Source of the DNA: Agarophyton chilense
Lineage: Eukaryota > Rhodophyta > Florideophyceae > Gracilariales > Gracilariaceae
Length of the DNA: 64,000 bases
Assembly (NCBI GenBank): GCA_030374765.1
Contig: JARGXX010000115.1
Coordinates: 1,054,001 to 1,118,000 of the forward strand
Reading direction: 5' to 3'
This document shows, piece by piece, positions 49,654 to 61,012 of the stretch. Below the pieces are notes generated by a model. That model did no database searches, had not been told where the DNA came from, and saw only the letters and a program-made list of their open reading frames with translations. The position numbers were made by a program, and so were the translations under genes. The stretch's first letter is position 1. Each line of letters opens with the position of its first letter.

Positions 49654-51919
49654 TCAAATCATACTCCCCAACGAATTCAAGTTATACAGAGTGCGCTTTT
49701 TAACTTGAGAACCAATATTTATTGCACTCTTATCTGTACTGTTATTAAGTAGATCGATAGGGCTGAACTACCATCTTCTGACACCAATTAACTTACTCGT
49801 AAAAGGAACATTTGAATCCGAGAGCTCTTTTCTTTTCCAAACTAGTCCATACATCTGTTGCGATCGATTGTGCAACAAATGTAGGATATTTTTTGTATTG
49901 AGCTGACGGTTAAGAAAGATCGGTTGGGGCTTCAGTTGAGAAAGCAAACCGCAACAATGTTTTAGCTCTTCGAGAATAGACAAAAAGGTTTGTTCTTGCA
50001 TTGTTACACATACAGATGACGAATCCCAACGTCCGCCAACACTATCAGGGTGCAACAACGACAATTACAGCATTTCAACCACACAGCAATTACAAAATCG
50101 ATTAGGGCCAACAGCGATCAAGCCCCGAGTTTTTGAGTTCTAAGATGGCCCATTTTAAAGACATTCCTATGTCCCGAATAGCGCATTCATGCAGACGTGG
50201 CTGATAGGAAAGAAAGGTTCACAAGAGTATTCGTTGTACCGAAAGTATGATTCAAAAAGAAGGAGCTCGAAAACATGTACACAAAGTCATGTCTTCGAGA
50301 CACGCTTTGAGGCAATAGAAGCGTTACACTTGATCAAGCAGTGTTTGCGGGGAGTTATATTACATACAGCTCGGGATGACTGCTTTTCGTTCTCCAAAAC
50401 TCACTGGCCTGGCACAGCACCTTCTTTTTATAGCGCTTAAGGCTAAGGCTTCTGTTTTGCCTCGGGTTCTGACTAATGAGAGGTTTTTTTTGGTCGCCTC
50501 ATGCTGTTGTTGGAATCGAAAGAAATACCAGTGACTTCGCACACGTATCAACGTCAGTTTTGGAATATGTAAGAAAGAAAATGGAATCAAGTCGTGGCTT
50601 ATACTCGATGAATTGTTGTTGCCGGTTGAGAAAGCTCCTTTCCCTATGATACAAAACCGAACTGGGCTCATCCACAACGGGGTCAGGCTCCAGTGGGATT
50701 TGAATTGAAGATGGGAAAAGCAGAGCTGAGAGTGTGGAAGAACGGTGGTAGAAGACAGAGTGTTTTGGATTGGTACGTGCTTGGCCACACAAATCTGTGC
50801 AAGAAACACGTATCTGGAAACTAGAAAGAGATGTAGCCCGCCATAAGCAGTGCTGTTCATGGCAGCACTGATGAAACTGCACCTCCGCGAGAAATATCGC
50901 ACTGGCTATTTTTTCACCCTCTCTTTGTCTCGGGCTCACGGGGTGTTGAATTGATTGTAGGCGGTCATTCACGACAAGGACGAAAAAGGAACGAGGAAAA
51001 GGAGCGGCGGCAAGTTGGACTGGTTGGAACGCACGATTGTGTATCGTGACGAGAGTGGTTGGAAGGGCAGTGCAACACGTGAGTATTGGTGGCAGAAGCG
51101 AAGGAAGAACTGTTGCGGCCAGCTTGCGCGTTGGGACGTTGAGGTTGTCAATGCAACGTGTCCGAGACAGCTCAGCGCAGAGGATGGGGACGAGTGGCGA
51201 TGAAGCTCTCAGTGAGAAGCTGGGCGTCCTCAGCAGCCAAATCAGCAACATAACGATGACGACTTGACAAGGTGCTCTTGGAGGCAAATCCACATATGCA
51301 TCGCACCACGTGAAGAACCTCTCCGGCACGTGCAGGCAGCCTCGAAGGCGCAGAAACAGAGCTCCCACAAACACAGCAATGACAATTGGCCACACGGCCT
51401 ACGAGGCGAAAAGGCACATGCGAGTCGCGATGGACCACTCCTGCGCTGCTATCGTGCCAGCAATGAGACACGTGGCAAACCCACCGGCGCAAGTGCGTCG
51501 GGGTCATCGTCACAGCTAACCTGAGAGCTCGCGTGGTGACTGTCGAAAAAAAGGGCCGTGTGGTTTGGGCGAGCGACACCCAAGTCGCACCGGTGACCAA
51601 CTATGTACCGAACACTTCGGCCGTCACCAAACGTCATCACGTCCCCAAGTCACTAGTCACCGCGCGCACAAGCTCTTCGGCAGCTTTTCTTCATTTGTTC
51701 CCCATTCTGATTTGTCTGTCCTCACTTTCATGTTTTTTATGTGCTTTACGGCGCCACTAGACACATGGTGCTGCGCACTGCGCAATTGAGCAGCATGTAG
51801 ATACGCGCGCGTTACGTCGTATCACCACAATACTATACGTCATCCGCCGTGTTCCCGCGCTTTCCCTACGCCCTGTCGTGTTTAGAACATAGCCGTTTCT
51901 GCCTGGCTGCGTCCTCAGC
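49654..51919. other. Intergenic, 2.3 kb, nothing firm
   Basis: Short frames on both strands. A 298-codon minus-strand frame (50499-51395) has no ATG at its start, is Leu/Ser/Cys-rich without ordered motifs, and I do not accept it as a gene. No repeats seen. Confidence 0.5.
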
Positions 51920-53078
51920 ATGGAGCCTGCAACCCAACCAGTCTCCACGCCACCGTACAAAAAGCAATCGGTGCTTTCGCCACAAAACGAGTCACCCTCC
52001 ACGCCGCAGCATCGCACGCCACCCCCACAGCGAATTTCGCCCCTTCCTCATCTCAATGTTGTTTCGAATAATTCACAGCAGCCACATTCCAGTGTTCCCC
52101 TGACGAACAGTGCAAACTTGCAACAGCACCAGCACGCATCCTTGCAAAACTCGGCGCTTAACCACTACCTGCAAGTTTTACGAGAATCAACTCCAGGTAA
52201 ACAGCCTAGTCAGACGCTACAACCTCCACCACCTTCCAAGATAGCCGTGCTTCGCCTTCCGCCTGAATTTCGCCTTTCTGAGGCCGACTTGCTTATCGCC
52301 AGTGAAATCAGCGATCAAACACAGTCGCTCAGCACGTTGGAACCTGCCATGCATGGTGAGTTCATGTCAGCTGCCGAGTCAAATGCATTTGCACCTTCTG
52401 CGCAAACCCCAAATCGAGCCTCGCCCAATCTGTTGGACTATCATGCTCCCCATGCGCACGCGTCGTCGTATATGCGAAACGCCCACGTTTCTACTCCGGG
52501 TAGCTTGCGCGACCTTATCAACCTGTCAGGCGCGGACGACTTGCCCCACCCCACGGACATGCCTCTGCCGTTTGCGTCAGCAGATACTGCGTTCACGCAC
52601 TGGTCAACGGCCCCGAGGGCGGCCAACAAGTGGACGTGCAACACCTGTTTATTCCAGTTTGCGTACAAGGACCATCTTGCGAGACATCGCGCTTTCGTTC
52701 ACGAGGGAAAGGCTGAAAGCAAGTGCAGCCATTGCTCCAAGGTCTACGTCGAGTTTAAGAGTCTACGGAGACATATCAACGTAAGCTAAGCACTGTCGTT
52801 TTACCTTTTGCATCGGAATTTTTCGCAACGGCTTTCCCGTCTAACGTTATATGTATGCATTGTTTTTTTTTTGGACTGCGAAACAGCAAAATCACATCAG
52901 TATCTCCGGCTCAAGCTGCTCTTTTTTTTGCTACTGGTGTTCGTTTCGGTGCCTACAGCTGGACGTTTGGAGAAATCACATTCTCACAGTGCACAATGCG
53001 GAGAGCTATGCTCACCGCATCAGCTGGGACACATGGAAAGGTGTGGTAGATAGCGAGGAGGCAAATTCAAGACAATAA
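51920..53078 (+). CDS. C2H2 zinc-finger protein (two exons), 350 aa
   Basis: Exons 51920-52780 and 52887-53078, phase 0. The first 235 residues are Pro/Ser/Gln-rich and disordered. Finger 1 is C-x2-C-x12-H-x4-H (residues 240-260, CNTCLFQFAYKDHLARH). Finger 2 begins with CSHCSKVYVEFKSLRRH; its last His comes only after splicing (HIN joined to QNH), giving x4 spacing. A third, less canonical finger (CYWCSFRCLQLDVWRNH, then H) is in exon 2 with the same spacing. Likely a nuclear DNA-binding regulator. The second exon rests on finger completion and phase, not transcripts. Confidence 0.82.
52781..52886 (+). other. Intron of the C2H2 gene
   Basis: 106 bp, GTAAGC to AACAG, phase 0, with CTAAC at 52841-52845 and a poly-T run before the acceptor. 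Splicing completes the second zinc finger. Confidence 0.8.
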
Positions 53079-53266
53079 AGCCTTGTTTTGTTTTCAAGAA
53101 TCACATCTATAGCAAGGGCTGTGAAGCGCACGTTGGAAGCAGCACTATTGTGGTGTGCGTGTGAGTATATGTTTATGACGTTGCTGTTTGTGCAAAATGT
53201 GTTTCACAAGGATAAGAGGCGGTTTACAAGTAAATGAAGCGTTGTAAAAAGGATTAGGGAAAACAT

Positions 53267-54460
53267 TCAGAAGGACGGCAAGGAGGGATCGTCAAAATAT
53301 CGATTAGTGGGGTGAGCGGAGGCCTTGTGGGAAAAATAGAGCACGATTTGGTGCTGTTTGTTGGTCTTTTTCCACTGAGTGTAGCGAATGGCGGAGAATG
53401 CGTCGAGATATTGGCGTCGCCAATACGAGGAGGTCTGCGGACGATTGGATAACCAGCGCAGTAGGAGGACTAAATTGGAGCTGAAGTGGCGTATGCCCTT
53501 AAAGTGGGTGATGAGCTGGTGGGCCAGAAGGTTGGTTTCCTCCGCGCTGAAGGTTGCGCGGATGAAGGGGGCTGATACGGCCTCCACAGTGGCGCAGTAC
53601 GTCAACAGAAGGTTTGCAAACGGAATGAACAGGTGGAGGAGCTTGTGAGCGGCCACTCTGGGCGCGCACTTGAGAAAGGGCTTTTGGTGCGAGAGAAGCT
53701 TGTCCAGGGTGCGCTGCAGGCGTTGGGCGGCGTGAGCAAAGAAGTGAGCGGGGGCATGCGGCGGAAGCGCGGCGCAGTTCTGCAGGCGCGGCAGCCAGAC
53801 TTGCTGCAAGAGGGCGACAACGGAACGCACAAAGTGCGCATACGGCTCGAACCACAGGAAGAAGGACTCAAGGTCACCGGGATGCAATAAATGACGCGGG
53901 CGCTCATGCATGCAATTTAGCAGGAAAAACAGGGTGCGCGATTCGGCACGCGCGGCATTTGCGTAGAGCGTGATGCAGTCGGAGGCGGGAGAGCGACCGA
54001 AGGGGGCGAGACGGAAGGAAGGGGCGGCGAAGACGCGTGGATCGGCGCGACGCACCACGGTGCGCAGCGTGGACTGGCGGATGAGAAAGCGCCACTCGCG
54101 CAGCGCCAGGGCGGCGGAGCGGCGGAGAGGCGACGAAGGCGACGGCAACGGCGACGGCGACGACGACGGCGACGACGACGGCGAGGGCACACGCGCCGCC
54201 CACACAGAGAGGCGCGAAAGCAACGCGGGCTGAGTGGCGGCGTCGGGATTCGCGTGCTCGGCCAGGGCGGCGTCGGCGTCGGCGGCGTCGGCGGCATACC
54301 GCTGCGGCGGGGCGACGAGCGCGCGCAGCGGGGCAACATCTTGCGACGACGGCGACGACTCCGCAGCACGCGCGACGGGCGCCGCGAAGGCGCGCAGCGC
54401 AGACAGCACCGACGCGCGCCGCGAAGGCGTCGGCGGCGGCGGCGGCGGCGGCGGCTCCAT
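53267..54460 (-). CDS. Unknown all-helical protein, 397 aa
   Basis: First good ATG at 54460 (MEPPPPPPPPTP); the frame stays open upstream through GC-rich DNA without clear coding character. The first about 130 residues are Ala/Pro/Ser-rich. From about residue 135 the protein is helical: EWRFLIRQSTLRTVV, FFLLNCMHERPRHLLHPGDL, FFLWFEPYAHFVRSVVALLQ, then long Leu-rich helices to the end. The layout faintly recalls hemerythrin-like helical bundles (HLLHPGDLESFF), but the metal-binding HHxxE pattern is not visible, so I do not assign that function. Single exon, GC-rich codons in the N-terminal part. Confidence 0.62.
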   Translation of the reverse strand: MEPPPPPPPPTPSRRASVLSALRAFAAPVARAAESSPSSQDVAPLRALVAPPQRYAADAADADAALAEHANPDAATQPALLSRLSVWAARVPSPSSSPSSSPSPLPSPSSPLRRSAALALREWRFLIRQSTLRTVVRRADPRVFAAPSFRLAPFGRSPASDCITLYANAARAESRTLFFLLNCMHERPRHLLHPGDLESFFLWFEPYAHFVRSVVALLQQVWLPRLQNCAALPPHAPAHFFAHAAQRLQRTLDKLLSHQKPFLKCAPRVAAHKLLHLFIPFANLLLTYCATVEAVSAPFIRATFSAEETNLLAHQLITHFKGIRHFSSNLVLLLRWLSNRPQTSSYWRRQYLDAFSAIRYTQWKKTNKQHQIVLYFSHKASAHPTNRYFDDPSLPSF

Positions 54461-55359
54461 GCCACCCCGTATCCCTCCGCGCGCGTGCATCCACCGCGCT
54501 TCACCGCGTGCCGCGCATTGCGCGCAAGCGCGCCAGTGCTGCGTAGAACACGCGTTGCAGCTGGGGACGTGGCCACGTAAGACGCGTGGCCAGTCTGCTA
54601 CGTATGAGTTCGAGGCGATACGGCGGCGCACCGTGGCGAGGAGCACTGCTCACGTGCGAGGAGCGGGGTGCAAACGCCGCCCCAGGACGCGCGCGCGGGG
54701 CGCGGCTTTCGTGCGGCTTTCGCGCGCGCTTTGCGCGCGGCTGTCGTTGAGACCGCCGCCCGCCGCTCGGACGCTCCGTTTGAGGCTGCAAGCTGAGAGC
54801 ACCATGCCGCCGACGCGGCAAGTCTCTCGTGTCGCGCTGCGCGCCGATTGTTTCAGCGCTGTCCCCCCGCCTCGCCGGCGCGCATTTAACCCGCGCACGG
54901 GGCGCCGCCGTTGAAAGCGTGTGGGAGACATCCTGTGGTATCGGCCGGGCTGCATTGCTTGGCACACACACACAGGCGATATGGTGTGCTCCGCGGCGAG
55001 TGCGCAGAGCGTTTCGGCGTTTGTGCCTGTGCTACCGACGCCGTGCGCGTCGGCAAGACGCGGGGCGCACGTGTCTTGCTGCTGCAAGACGAGAGAGGCG
55101 CGCGTGTTGATTCGCGCGTCGGACGCAACGGGATTTGGCGCCTCGGAGGAGCTTGAGGTGTTTCTGCACGCGCGTTGCCGCGATGCGCAGCCGACGCGCG
55201 GCGGCAGCGCGTCCGGAAGACCTGCGGGCAAGGCGCCGCGCGCCCAGTGTTTCGTAATGCCGCACGCGCCCATCGTGGTGATGCATCCCGGCGTGTGAGC
55301 TCGCTGCTGCACCTCGGCGAAGGCCCCGCCACCAACAATCAACTGCAACACCACCACCG

Positions 55360-55426
<67 letters not shown>

Positions 55427-56085
55427 GCCCCCAAACTGTTACAATTTTGCATCCTGTAGATATGTTTTCTGTACGAATGATTAAAAGCGACCGCGCCCAA
55501 TTGCGGGCGGCATGTGCCGCGTGCTCTCTTGCACACTCGCTCCAAGCCGGCGTCCACTGCGTTTCCGCACCAGCCACACACGTGTACCCGTCCCACACGT
55601 TCATTCAGATACACGTGTATATGTATGACACGCCACGTTCGAGCACACGTGGACAGCGCCAGAGCGCGCGCCACACAGAGTGGCGGCACGGCGCACGCAC
55701 GAGACGTCGCCTGCCGCCGCTTCACACGTTGGTTCCGCCGCCATGGACGACGCTTCGCCGCTCGAAACGCGCTTCGCGCTGTGTGCGCCACCCGATGCTT
55801 CACGGGTGGCGGGTCACTGCCGCTTGCTTCTGGCGCTGCGCGCGCTCGTCGCGGATCTTTGCGTTGGGTATTTGTAGCACTTTGGCGCGTCGCAATCGCC
55901 ACCAGTGCGCCCTGTCCTCCTTGTGTTCCCTATCTGCTGGCTTGTGCTTCGTACCGCATTGCTTCATTAGCCTTCACGCCGCTCTCTCGTCGCCTTCCCG
56001 TCGCCTTCCCGTCGCCTTCCCGTCGCCCTCCCGTCGCCCTCCCGTCGCCCTCCCGCCGCCCTCTTGCCGCCCTCTTGCCGCCGCC
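54461..56085. repeat. GC-rich intergenic region with (CAA)n and an 11-bp minisatellite
   Basis: A (CAA)n microsatellite of about 21 units at 55361-55425 creates long Gln, Leu or Cys frames on both strands that are not genes. At about 55989-56056 there are six copies of the 11-mer CGTCGCC(T/C)TCC, followed by decayed CGCC units, just before the RING gene start. No gene recognised in the rest. Confidence 0.75.
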
Positions 56086-56718
56086 ATGAGCTTCAGCCAC
56101 GCGCAGCCGCGGTCGTGCTGGGGCGCCCCGCTGGCCATGGCCAGCGCGTGCGCGCTAGCGCTGCTGGCGCATCGTGCCGCGCGTTTGTGCGTCACACACG
56201 CGAGCGACGCTCACAAAGTGGAACAATCGCTCGCCTACGGTCTCATCATCGTGGGCTACCTTCTACTCCCCGGCGTCGGCGCGCTGCTCGTGCGTCGCCA
56301 ACGCTGCGTGGCGCGCACGCGCGCCCTTCTCCACGCCGCCCCGCCGCACCCCGACCCCGCGCCGTGCGCCCCGCCGCGCGCCTCTGCGCCGCCCTCGCAC
56401 TCGCACTCGCACTCGTCGCGGCCCTGCTCCGTTGTCGCAGCTGCCGTGCGTGCGCTGTCGCGCGGCTTGTCGTCGCCGACCACGCTGCGGCGTCGCCGCG
56501 TTGACCGCGCTGCGCCTGTCGTGTGCTGGGGGGACGCGCGGGACGCGCAATGTGCCGTTTGTCTGTCGTTGCTTCAGCCCGATTGTCGTGTCAGAGTGCT
56601 GCCGTGCGCACACGCCTTTCACGCCGCTTGCGCAGACCTGTGGCTGGTGGAAGGAGCCAACCACGCCTGCCCGTTGTGCTGGCGGCCCGTGTGCGAGAAC
56701 TCACCCGTCGTTGAGTAG
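56086..56718 (+). CDS. Membrane RING-H2 finger protein, 210 aa
   Basis: ATG at 56086 (MSFSHAQPRSCWG). Two hydrophobic segments near residues 12-30 and 46-66 (SLAYGLIIVGYLLLPGVGAL) suggest membrane anchoring. A Pro/Ser/His-rich linker follows, and the C-terminal RING-H2 (about 157-200) reads CAVCLSLL, CAHAFHAAC and CPLC, with a CxHxxHxxC centre. Probably a membrane E3 ubiquitin ligase of the ATL kind; substrate unknown. Ends 7 residues after the ring. Single exon. The minisatellite sits in its leader. Confidence 0.82.
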   Translation: MSFSHAQPRSCWGAPLAMASACALALLAHRAARLCVTHASDAHKVEQSLAYGLIIVGYLLLPGVGALLVRRQRCVARTRALLHAAPPHPDPAPCAPPRASAPPSHSHSHSSRPCSVVAAAVRALSRGLSSPTTLRRRRVDRAAPVVCWGDARDAQCAVCLSLLQPDCRVRVLPCAHAFHAACADLWLVEGANHACPLCWRPVCENSPVVE

Positions 56719-57287
56719 TCGCCCTTCCGCATCAGCGTCTCATCGCTTAACTTTTTGGCATAACTGTAAACATATATACTCTTACATGGCGCGTGAGCGA
56801 CCATGGCGAAGCTACCACCCTCTTGTATCTACTCCATCCATACTCATGCCATTCATCCAATTCAGGGTGCTCCCCCCCGCGGCAAATTCCCTCCCGGCGC
56901 GTTCACCGGAGCACGCTGCCTACACTTCTGAAAGGTGCGCGTCGCGCGCCCCAATCAAAAGGCGCCCCGACGCGCCCGTCTCACGCAGTGTAAGGCACAC
57001 CACGCACCCCACGCGCTGTCGCGCTCAGCGCCCACTGTCAGAGCGCCCGTCAAATATCGCCCCCCAATGCTCCGCTCTCCGACCTAAAGCTCCCCCCCCT
57101 CCCTCCCGTCCTCACGACATTCGCCTCGCCTCGACGACTCTTCCCCGCCACGCTCAGCACCCCCTTCCCCTTCGCCGCTCGCCCCCCGCCTCCATCGCCG
57201 TCCCCTGCCCCCGTGCGGCCTAAGTTCCCGTGCATCTCCCTCTTCCGCAGCTGCTCTTCGTGCGCGCCGCGCCACGCCTCAATTGCA
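56719..57287. other. Intergenic, C-rich
   Basis: C-rich promoter and leader DNA of the transporter gene. No gene recognised. Confidence 0.5.
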
Positions 57288-58382
57288 ATGGCAGAAAAGC
57301 CCGTGCCCATGGAACCGGAGCCCACGCCGGCGCCGCCTCCGGTCGGCATTTGGAAGTACCTCCCGTCCCCGCGCGTCATGATGTGTGTCTTCGGCATCAT
57401 TGGCTCGCTTATGCTCTACGCCCTCTTGCAGGAGCGCATCATGACCAAGCCCTACACCAACGGATCCGAGGCGGAAGGCGAGGAGGGCGAGTACTTCAAA
57501 AACTCCCTCGTCCTCGTCTTTGCCAATCGCTTCTCCGCCGCCGTCGTCGCCGCATGCATCCTGCTCGCAAAGGGCGATTTCTCCGAATTGCGCAACAAGG
57601 CACCGCTCTACAAGTACCTTATGATCAGTGTCAGTAACGTCATTGCCACCAGTTGCCAGTATGAGGCGCTCAAGTGGGTCACCCTGCCCACCCAGACGCT
57701 GGCTAAGTGCGCCAAAATGATCCCCGTCATGATCTGGGGCACCTTCATGTCCGGAAAGCGCTACGGCCCCGTCGAGTACGCCGTTGCCGTCTTCGTCGCC
57801 CTCGGCTGCACCGTCTTCCTTCTCTCTGGAAACATCAAGGCCAAAAAGGCCTCCGATGACGACTCGTACTACGGTCTCCTCCTCATGCTTGGCTACCTCG
57901 CCTTCGATGGATTTACCTCCACCTTCCAGGAAAAGCTCTTCTCTGGCTACCAGATGACTATTTACAACCAGATGCTCTACGTCAATCTTTGCTCGGGCAT
58001 CATGAGCATCTGTTTCCTCGTCGCGTCCGGCAAGCTCTTCGAGTCCATCGCCTTCCTTCTCAAGTACCCCACCGTCGTGGGCGATATGGCTGTGCTTTCG
58101 GTTTCAGCCGTGTCGGGCCAGTTTGCCATCACCTACACCATCAAGGAGTTTGGAGCCCTGCTGTACGCCACTATCATGACCATTCGCCAATTCCTCTCCG
58201 TCTTCGTGTCCAACCTCCTCTTCCGCCATGGCATGACTCCCATGCAGTGGCTCGGCGCCGCCACTGTTTTCGGCGCACTCTTCTACAAGACGTACGCAAA
58301 AGCTAACAAGCCAAAGACAGGGCCCAAGACCGATGCTCCAATAGAGGAAAAGCCTACTGTTGTACAGACCCCAGCAAAGTAA
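57288..58382 (+). CDS. SLC35B-family nucleotide-sugar or PAPS transporter, 364 aa
   Basis: ATG at 57288 (MAEKPVPMEPEP). About ten membrane segments. It matches the SLC35B / plant UTR5 group: EALKWVTLPTQTLAKCAKMI, PVMIWGTFMSGKRY, LMLGYLAFDGFTSTFQEKLF, YTIKEFGALLYATIMTIRQ and FVSNLLFRHGMTP. Members exchange UDP-galactose, UDP-glucose or the sulfate donor PAPS across Golgi or ER membranes. The YLAFDGFTST block fits both UTR5 and PAPS transporters, so the substrate is open; sulfated wall polysaccharides would fit an algal host. The hydrophilic tail ends PKTGPKTDAPIEEKP. Single exon. Confidence 0.9.
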   Translation: MAEKPVPMEPEPTPAPPPVGIWKYLPSPRVMMCVFGIIGSLMLYALLQERIMTKPYTNGSEAEGEEGEYFKNSLVLVFANRFSAAVVAACILLAKGDFSELRNKAPLYKYLMISVSNVIATSCQYEALKWVTLPTQTLAKCAKMIPVMIWGTFMSGKRYGPVEYAVAVFVALGCTVFLLSGNIKAKKASDDDSYYGLLLMLGYLAFDGFTSTFQEKLFSGYQMTIYNQMLYVNLCSGIMSICFLVASGKLFESIAFLLKYPTVVGDMAVLSVSAVSGQFAITYTIKEFGALLYATIMTIRQFLSVFVSNLLFRHGMTPMQWLGAATVFGALFYKTYAKANKPKTGPKTDAPIEEKPTVVQTPAK

Positions 58383-59739
58383 ATAGTCATACCCACTCTT
58401 ATTATGACTCTTACTATATCTATATCCGAGTTCCAGATTAGTCGACCAAACCTAAAGATGGATCTTTCTGTGGCACCGTGCACTCATCACTTCACTGATT
58501 TGCGGGCTCTGCTGCTTGCATGATCATCCGCTATATTTGTCTCTGCCTCGTGCACTGCAGCATTGTAAACTTTCAACATTTGCTTCTTTTATTTGCCGCG
58601 TTCTCAACAGATCAAATGAGATTCGCAATTTACATCAGCGGGCATCGTTTGCGTGCTCGAAGCGAAGGGCTATCCACAGTGTTGTGCACAAATATAAGAA
58701 CGGGCGATTTTGCTCGAGTTGAAAGCCTCTGTGTAGGTCAAACAAAGCAAAAGCTCGCCAACCAGAAGCAAGACCTTCAAAAACAATTCTGAATTTTAGT
58801 TTTAGCTAGTGTCTATATTCTACTGCTGTTGTACAGTTTGAAAAACCAGTGTGGATGTTATGCAAAAGAATAATAACGTTTTAAAAAAACTGCCTCGCAA
58901 ATCCAAGAATTTTGTCAAATGTTCTACGTACTCTATACTGTTGTTAGATCCTGTAAGGTGTTGTCGGGCATGTCGATTAGGAGGATCTCGTATACGTAGG
59001 GTACTATCTACAGATGATATCTGACATAAGCGAACTCGTTAAGCACAAGACTTGGCCGCTCTCCTTCTTTCTGCAGTTGCAATACTTTTATTCCACACCC
59101 AAGCTAGGTGTCTATATCGTTTTGCTTGTGACCATTGACATGGGCTGCGTCTCATGCCAGGGCGCTTAAAATACCAACGGGTGCTATTTCCCACTTAAGC
59201 TTGCATCGGTCAATGCGGCTTGAATCAGGTCAATCTCCCTCATTCAGCGGAGCACTATGCAAGTGCTAAAAGTTAGCTTGTACTGAATGTCTCTTACATA
59301 CTCCCCAGTTGTAATAATCATCTGCTGCAACTACTTCCAGTTTTTACTGTTCAAAGAAAAAAATCGATGATCCGGGAGTAGTAGCATCTCAGTAACTCTG
59401 ATGCGATTGAAAAATCGATGCGTGGATGGGTTGTATTATGTCAATGCGTCACCGATATTGACATTTCTTTGAATCCAACGTGAAAAATCCAGCTAACCGT
59501 CTCTAAAAGAATCTGTTATGCGTTAAACTGTTTTCCGTAGCCTGTACTTCTTTCTTGCATGTAGCTTGGTAATTGTGACAAATAAACCTATACATTCAAT
59601 ATTAAGGATGTGTATGAACGTATCTGCAGGGGATATAGACTTTAGAGTGTTCTTAATACTAAACACTCTGTCGTCTGACTCGGTGCAAGCAATTATCTCT
59701 GCTCCATAGGATGAATAGGAAACCCTTCTCTGCTTAATA
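58383..59739. other. Intergenic, A/T-rich, nothing recognised
   Basis: 1.36 kb with only short frames, between the transporter gene and a decayed copia element. Confidence 0.5.
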
Positions 59740-61012
59740 CTATTTCAGTCGATCAAATGGTATGTGGTTGCGTTGCCTTTTTTAGTTCTGTACCTTATAT
59801 CAGTAACAAAACCGGTCTTTCCGTAGTTCTGACCCGGGAAGATATTAAAAGCGGTATCAGAAAACGATACTACTTCGGCGGCGTTCACTGTTCCCACTGG
59901 AAGTCTAAAGCTGAGCACCGGGCGTAGCTGTCGAAGCTCCAATAATGCTCTGTTGGCTTTCAATAGGTGTCTCACTTTCAACTGTAAGATTTATTGTTGC
60001 ATTAGCGAGCCGACATACGCCCCCTGTGGAAGTGACCCACAGCTTAGCCAGATAGGCTCATCAGCAAAAGTGCGATATCCTTAGACTTCATGGGACTGTG
60101 ACTTGTCAATCTGTTAAACCCTGCGCGCTTTGTTGAGGTTGAAGGGTCTAGTTCTTCTCATGTATTCATCCATAGATAACTTAATACCACAGTTCTCGGC
60201 CTGTCGTATTTTGCATCAGTTAAATTTGATCTCATCATCTACAATGGCCTTGCTGATCCGAAACCTTTTCCAGTCTCGTTCGTGAAAGACTTCATCCTCT
60301 GTAAGAGTTCCAGAAAGCAAGAGGTCGTCCGTGAGCTTTACCAATAAGATTTCTATATTTCCATCACGTGATCGTTGTATGTAGAGCTGACTCACACCGA
60401 AAGCGCGTTCGAATTTTGCTTCTTTCATCAACCAACATTCGATGACGGTGGTCCAATGTCTTCCCGCCTCACTGATGCCATACGGTAGCTTGGAGAGCTT
60501 CCAAACGGTGCTACACTTCCCTTTCCATTCTGCAGGGGGACGTACGTAGAGTTCCCGTGTGATGAAGCCACTCTGCATGTACGCCTCTTTGATGTCTATG
60601 CATCCCAGCCTGAATCTCAAGATGGTGGAGAATGATAGTAGTATAGAAATGATATCGAACTGCGCATTGGCTGAGTCGTTGCGTATTTTTCCTTTCTCTT
60701 TATCTCGGTTACCATGTGGACAAAGACGTGCTTTCAAGCCTTTCTTATCCTCCTCTTCGCTGTTAACCTTATACACCACGTGTGAGCTAATCACGTTAGC
60801 GTTGCGGGGGACAGTACACTCTTGAAATTTTTAATATGCATTCCTCCAAACCTTCTCAATCTCCTAATTTACTGCTTTGTCAAGTATCCACTGGGCTGCG
60901 CAGTCCATCTTCCTTCTCGAAACTTAGGCGTTATCGAGCAACTTGTGTATTTCGTTGAACTCATGTTGCTCATCTAATTTCAGTTCTGCACCAGTATTCT
61001 GCGCCTGTTCGT
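59740..61012 (-). mobile_element. Ty1/copia remnant
   Basis: Decayed Pseudoviridae-type pol on the minus strand. The stretch at 60216-60794 matches copia reverse transcriptase (KARLCPHGNRD, FRLGCIDIKEAYMQSG, KLPYGISEAGRHW); 59745-59981 fits the RNase H side. It is broken, with several breaks, and no LTRs are seen. Much older than the Ty3/gypsy copies. Its upstream part ends at the LTR of element C. Confidence 0.82.

Noticed and set aside
50499-51395. 298-codon minus-strand open frame
   Set aside because: No ATG at its start, overlaps long open frames on other strands, has Leu/Ser/Cys-rich composition and no motif.
53267-54460. Calling this gene a hemerythrin
   Set aside because: The metal ligands expected for that family are not visible.
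54650-55902. Poly-Leu, poly-Val, poly-Cys and poly-Gln frames on both strands
   Set aside because: All are caused by the (CAA)n microsatellite at 55361-55425.
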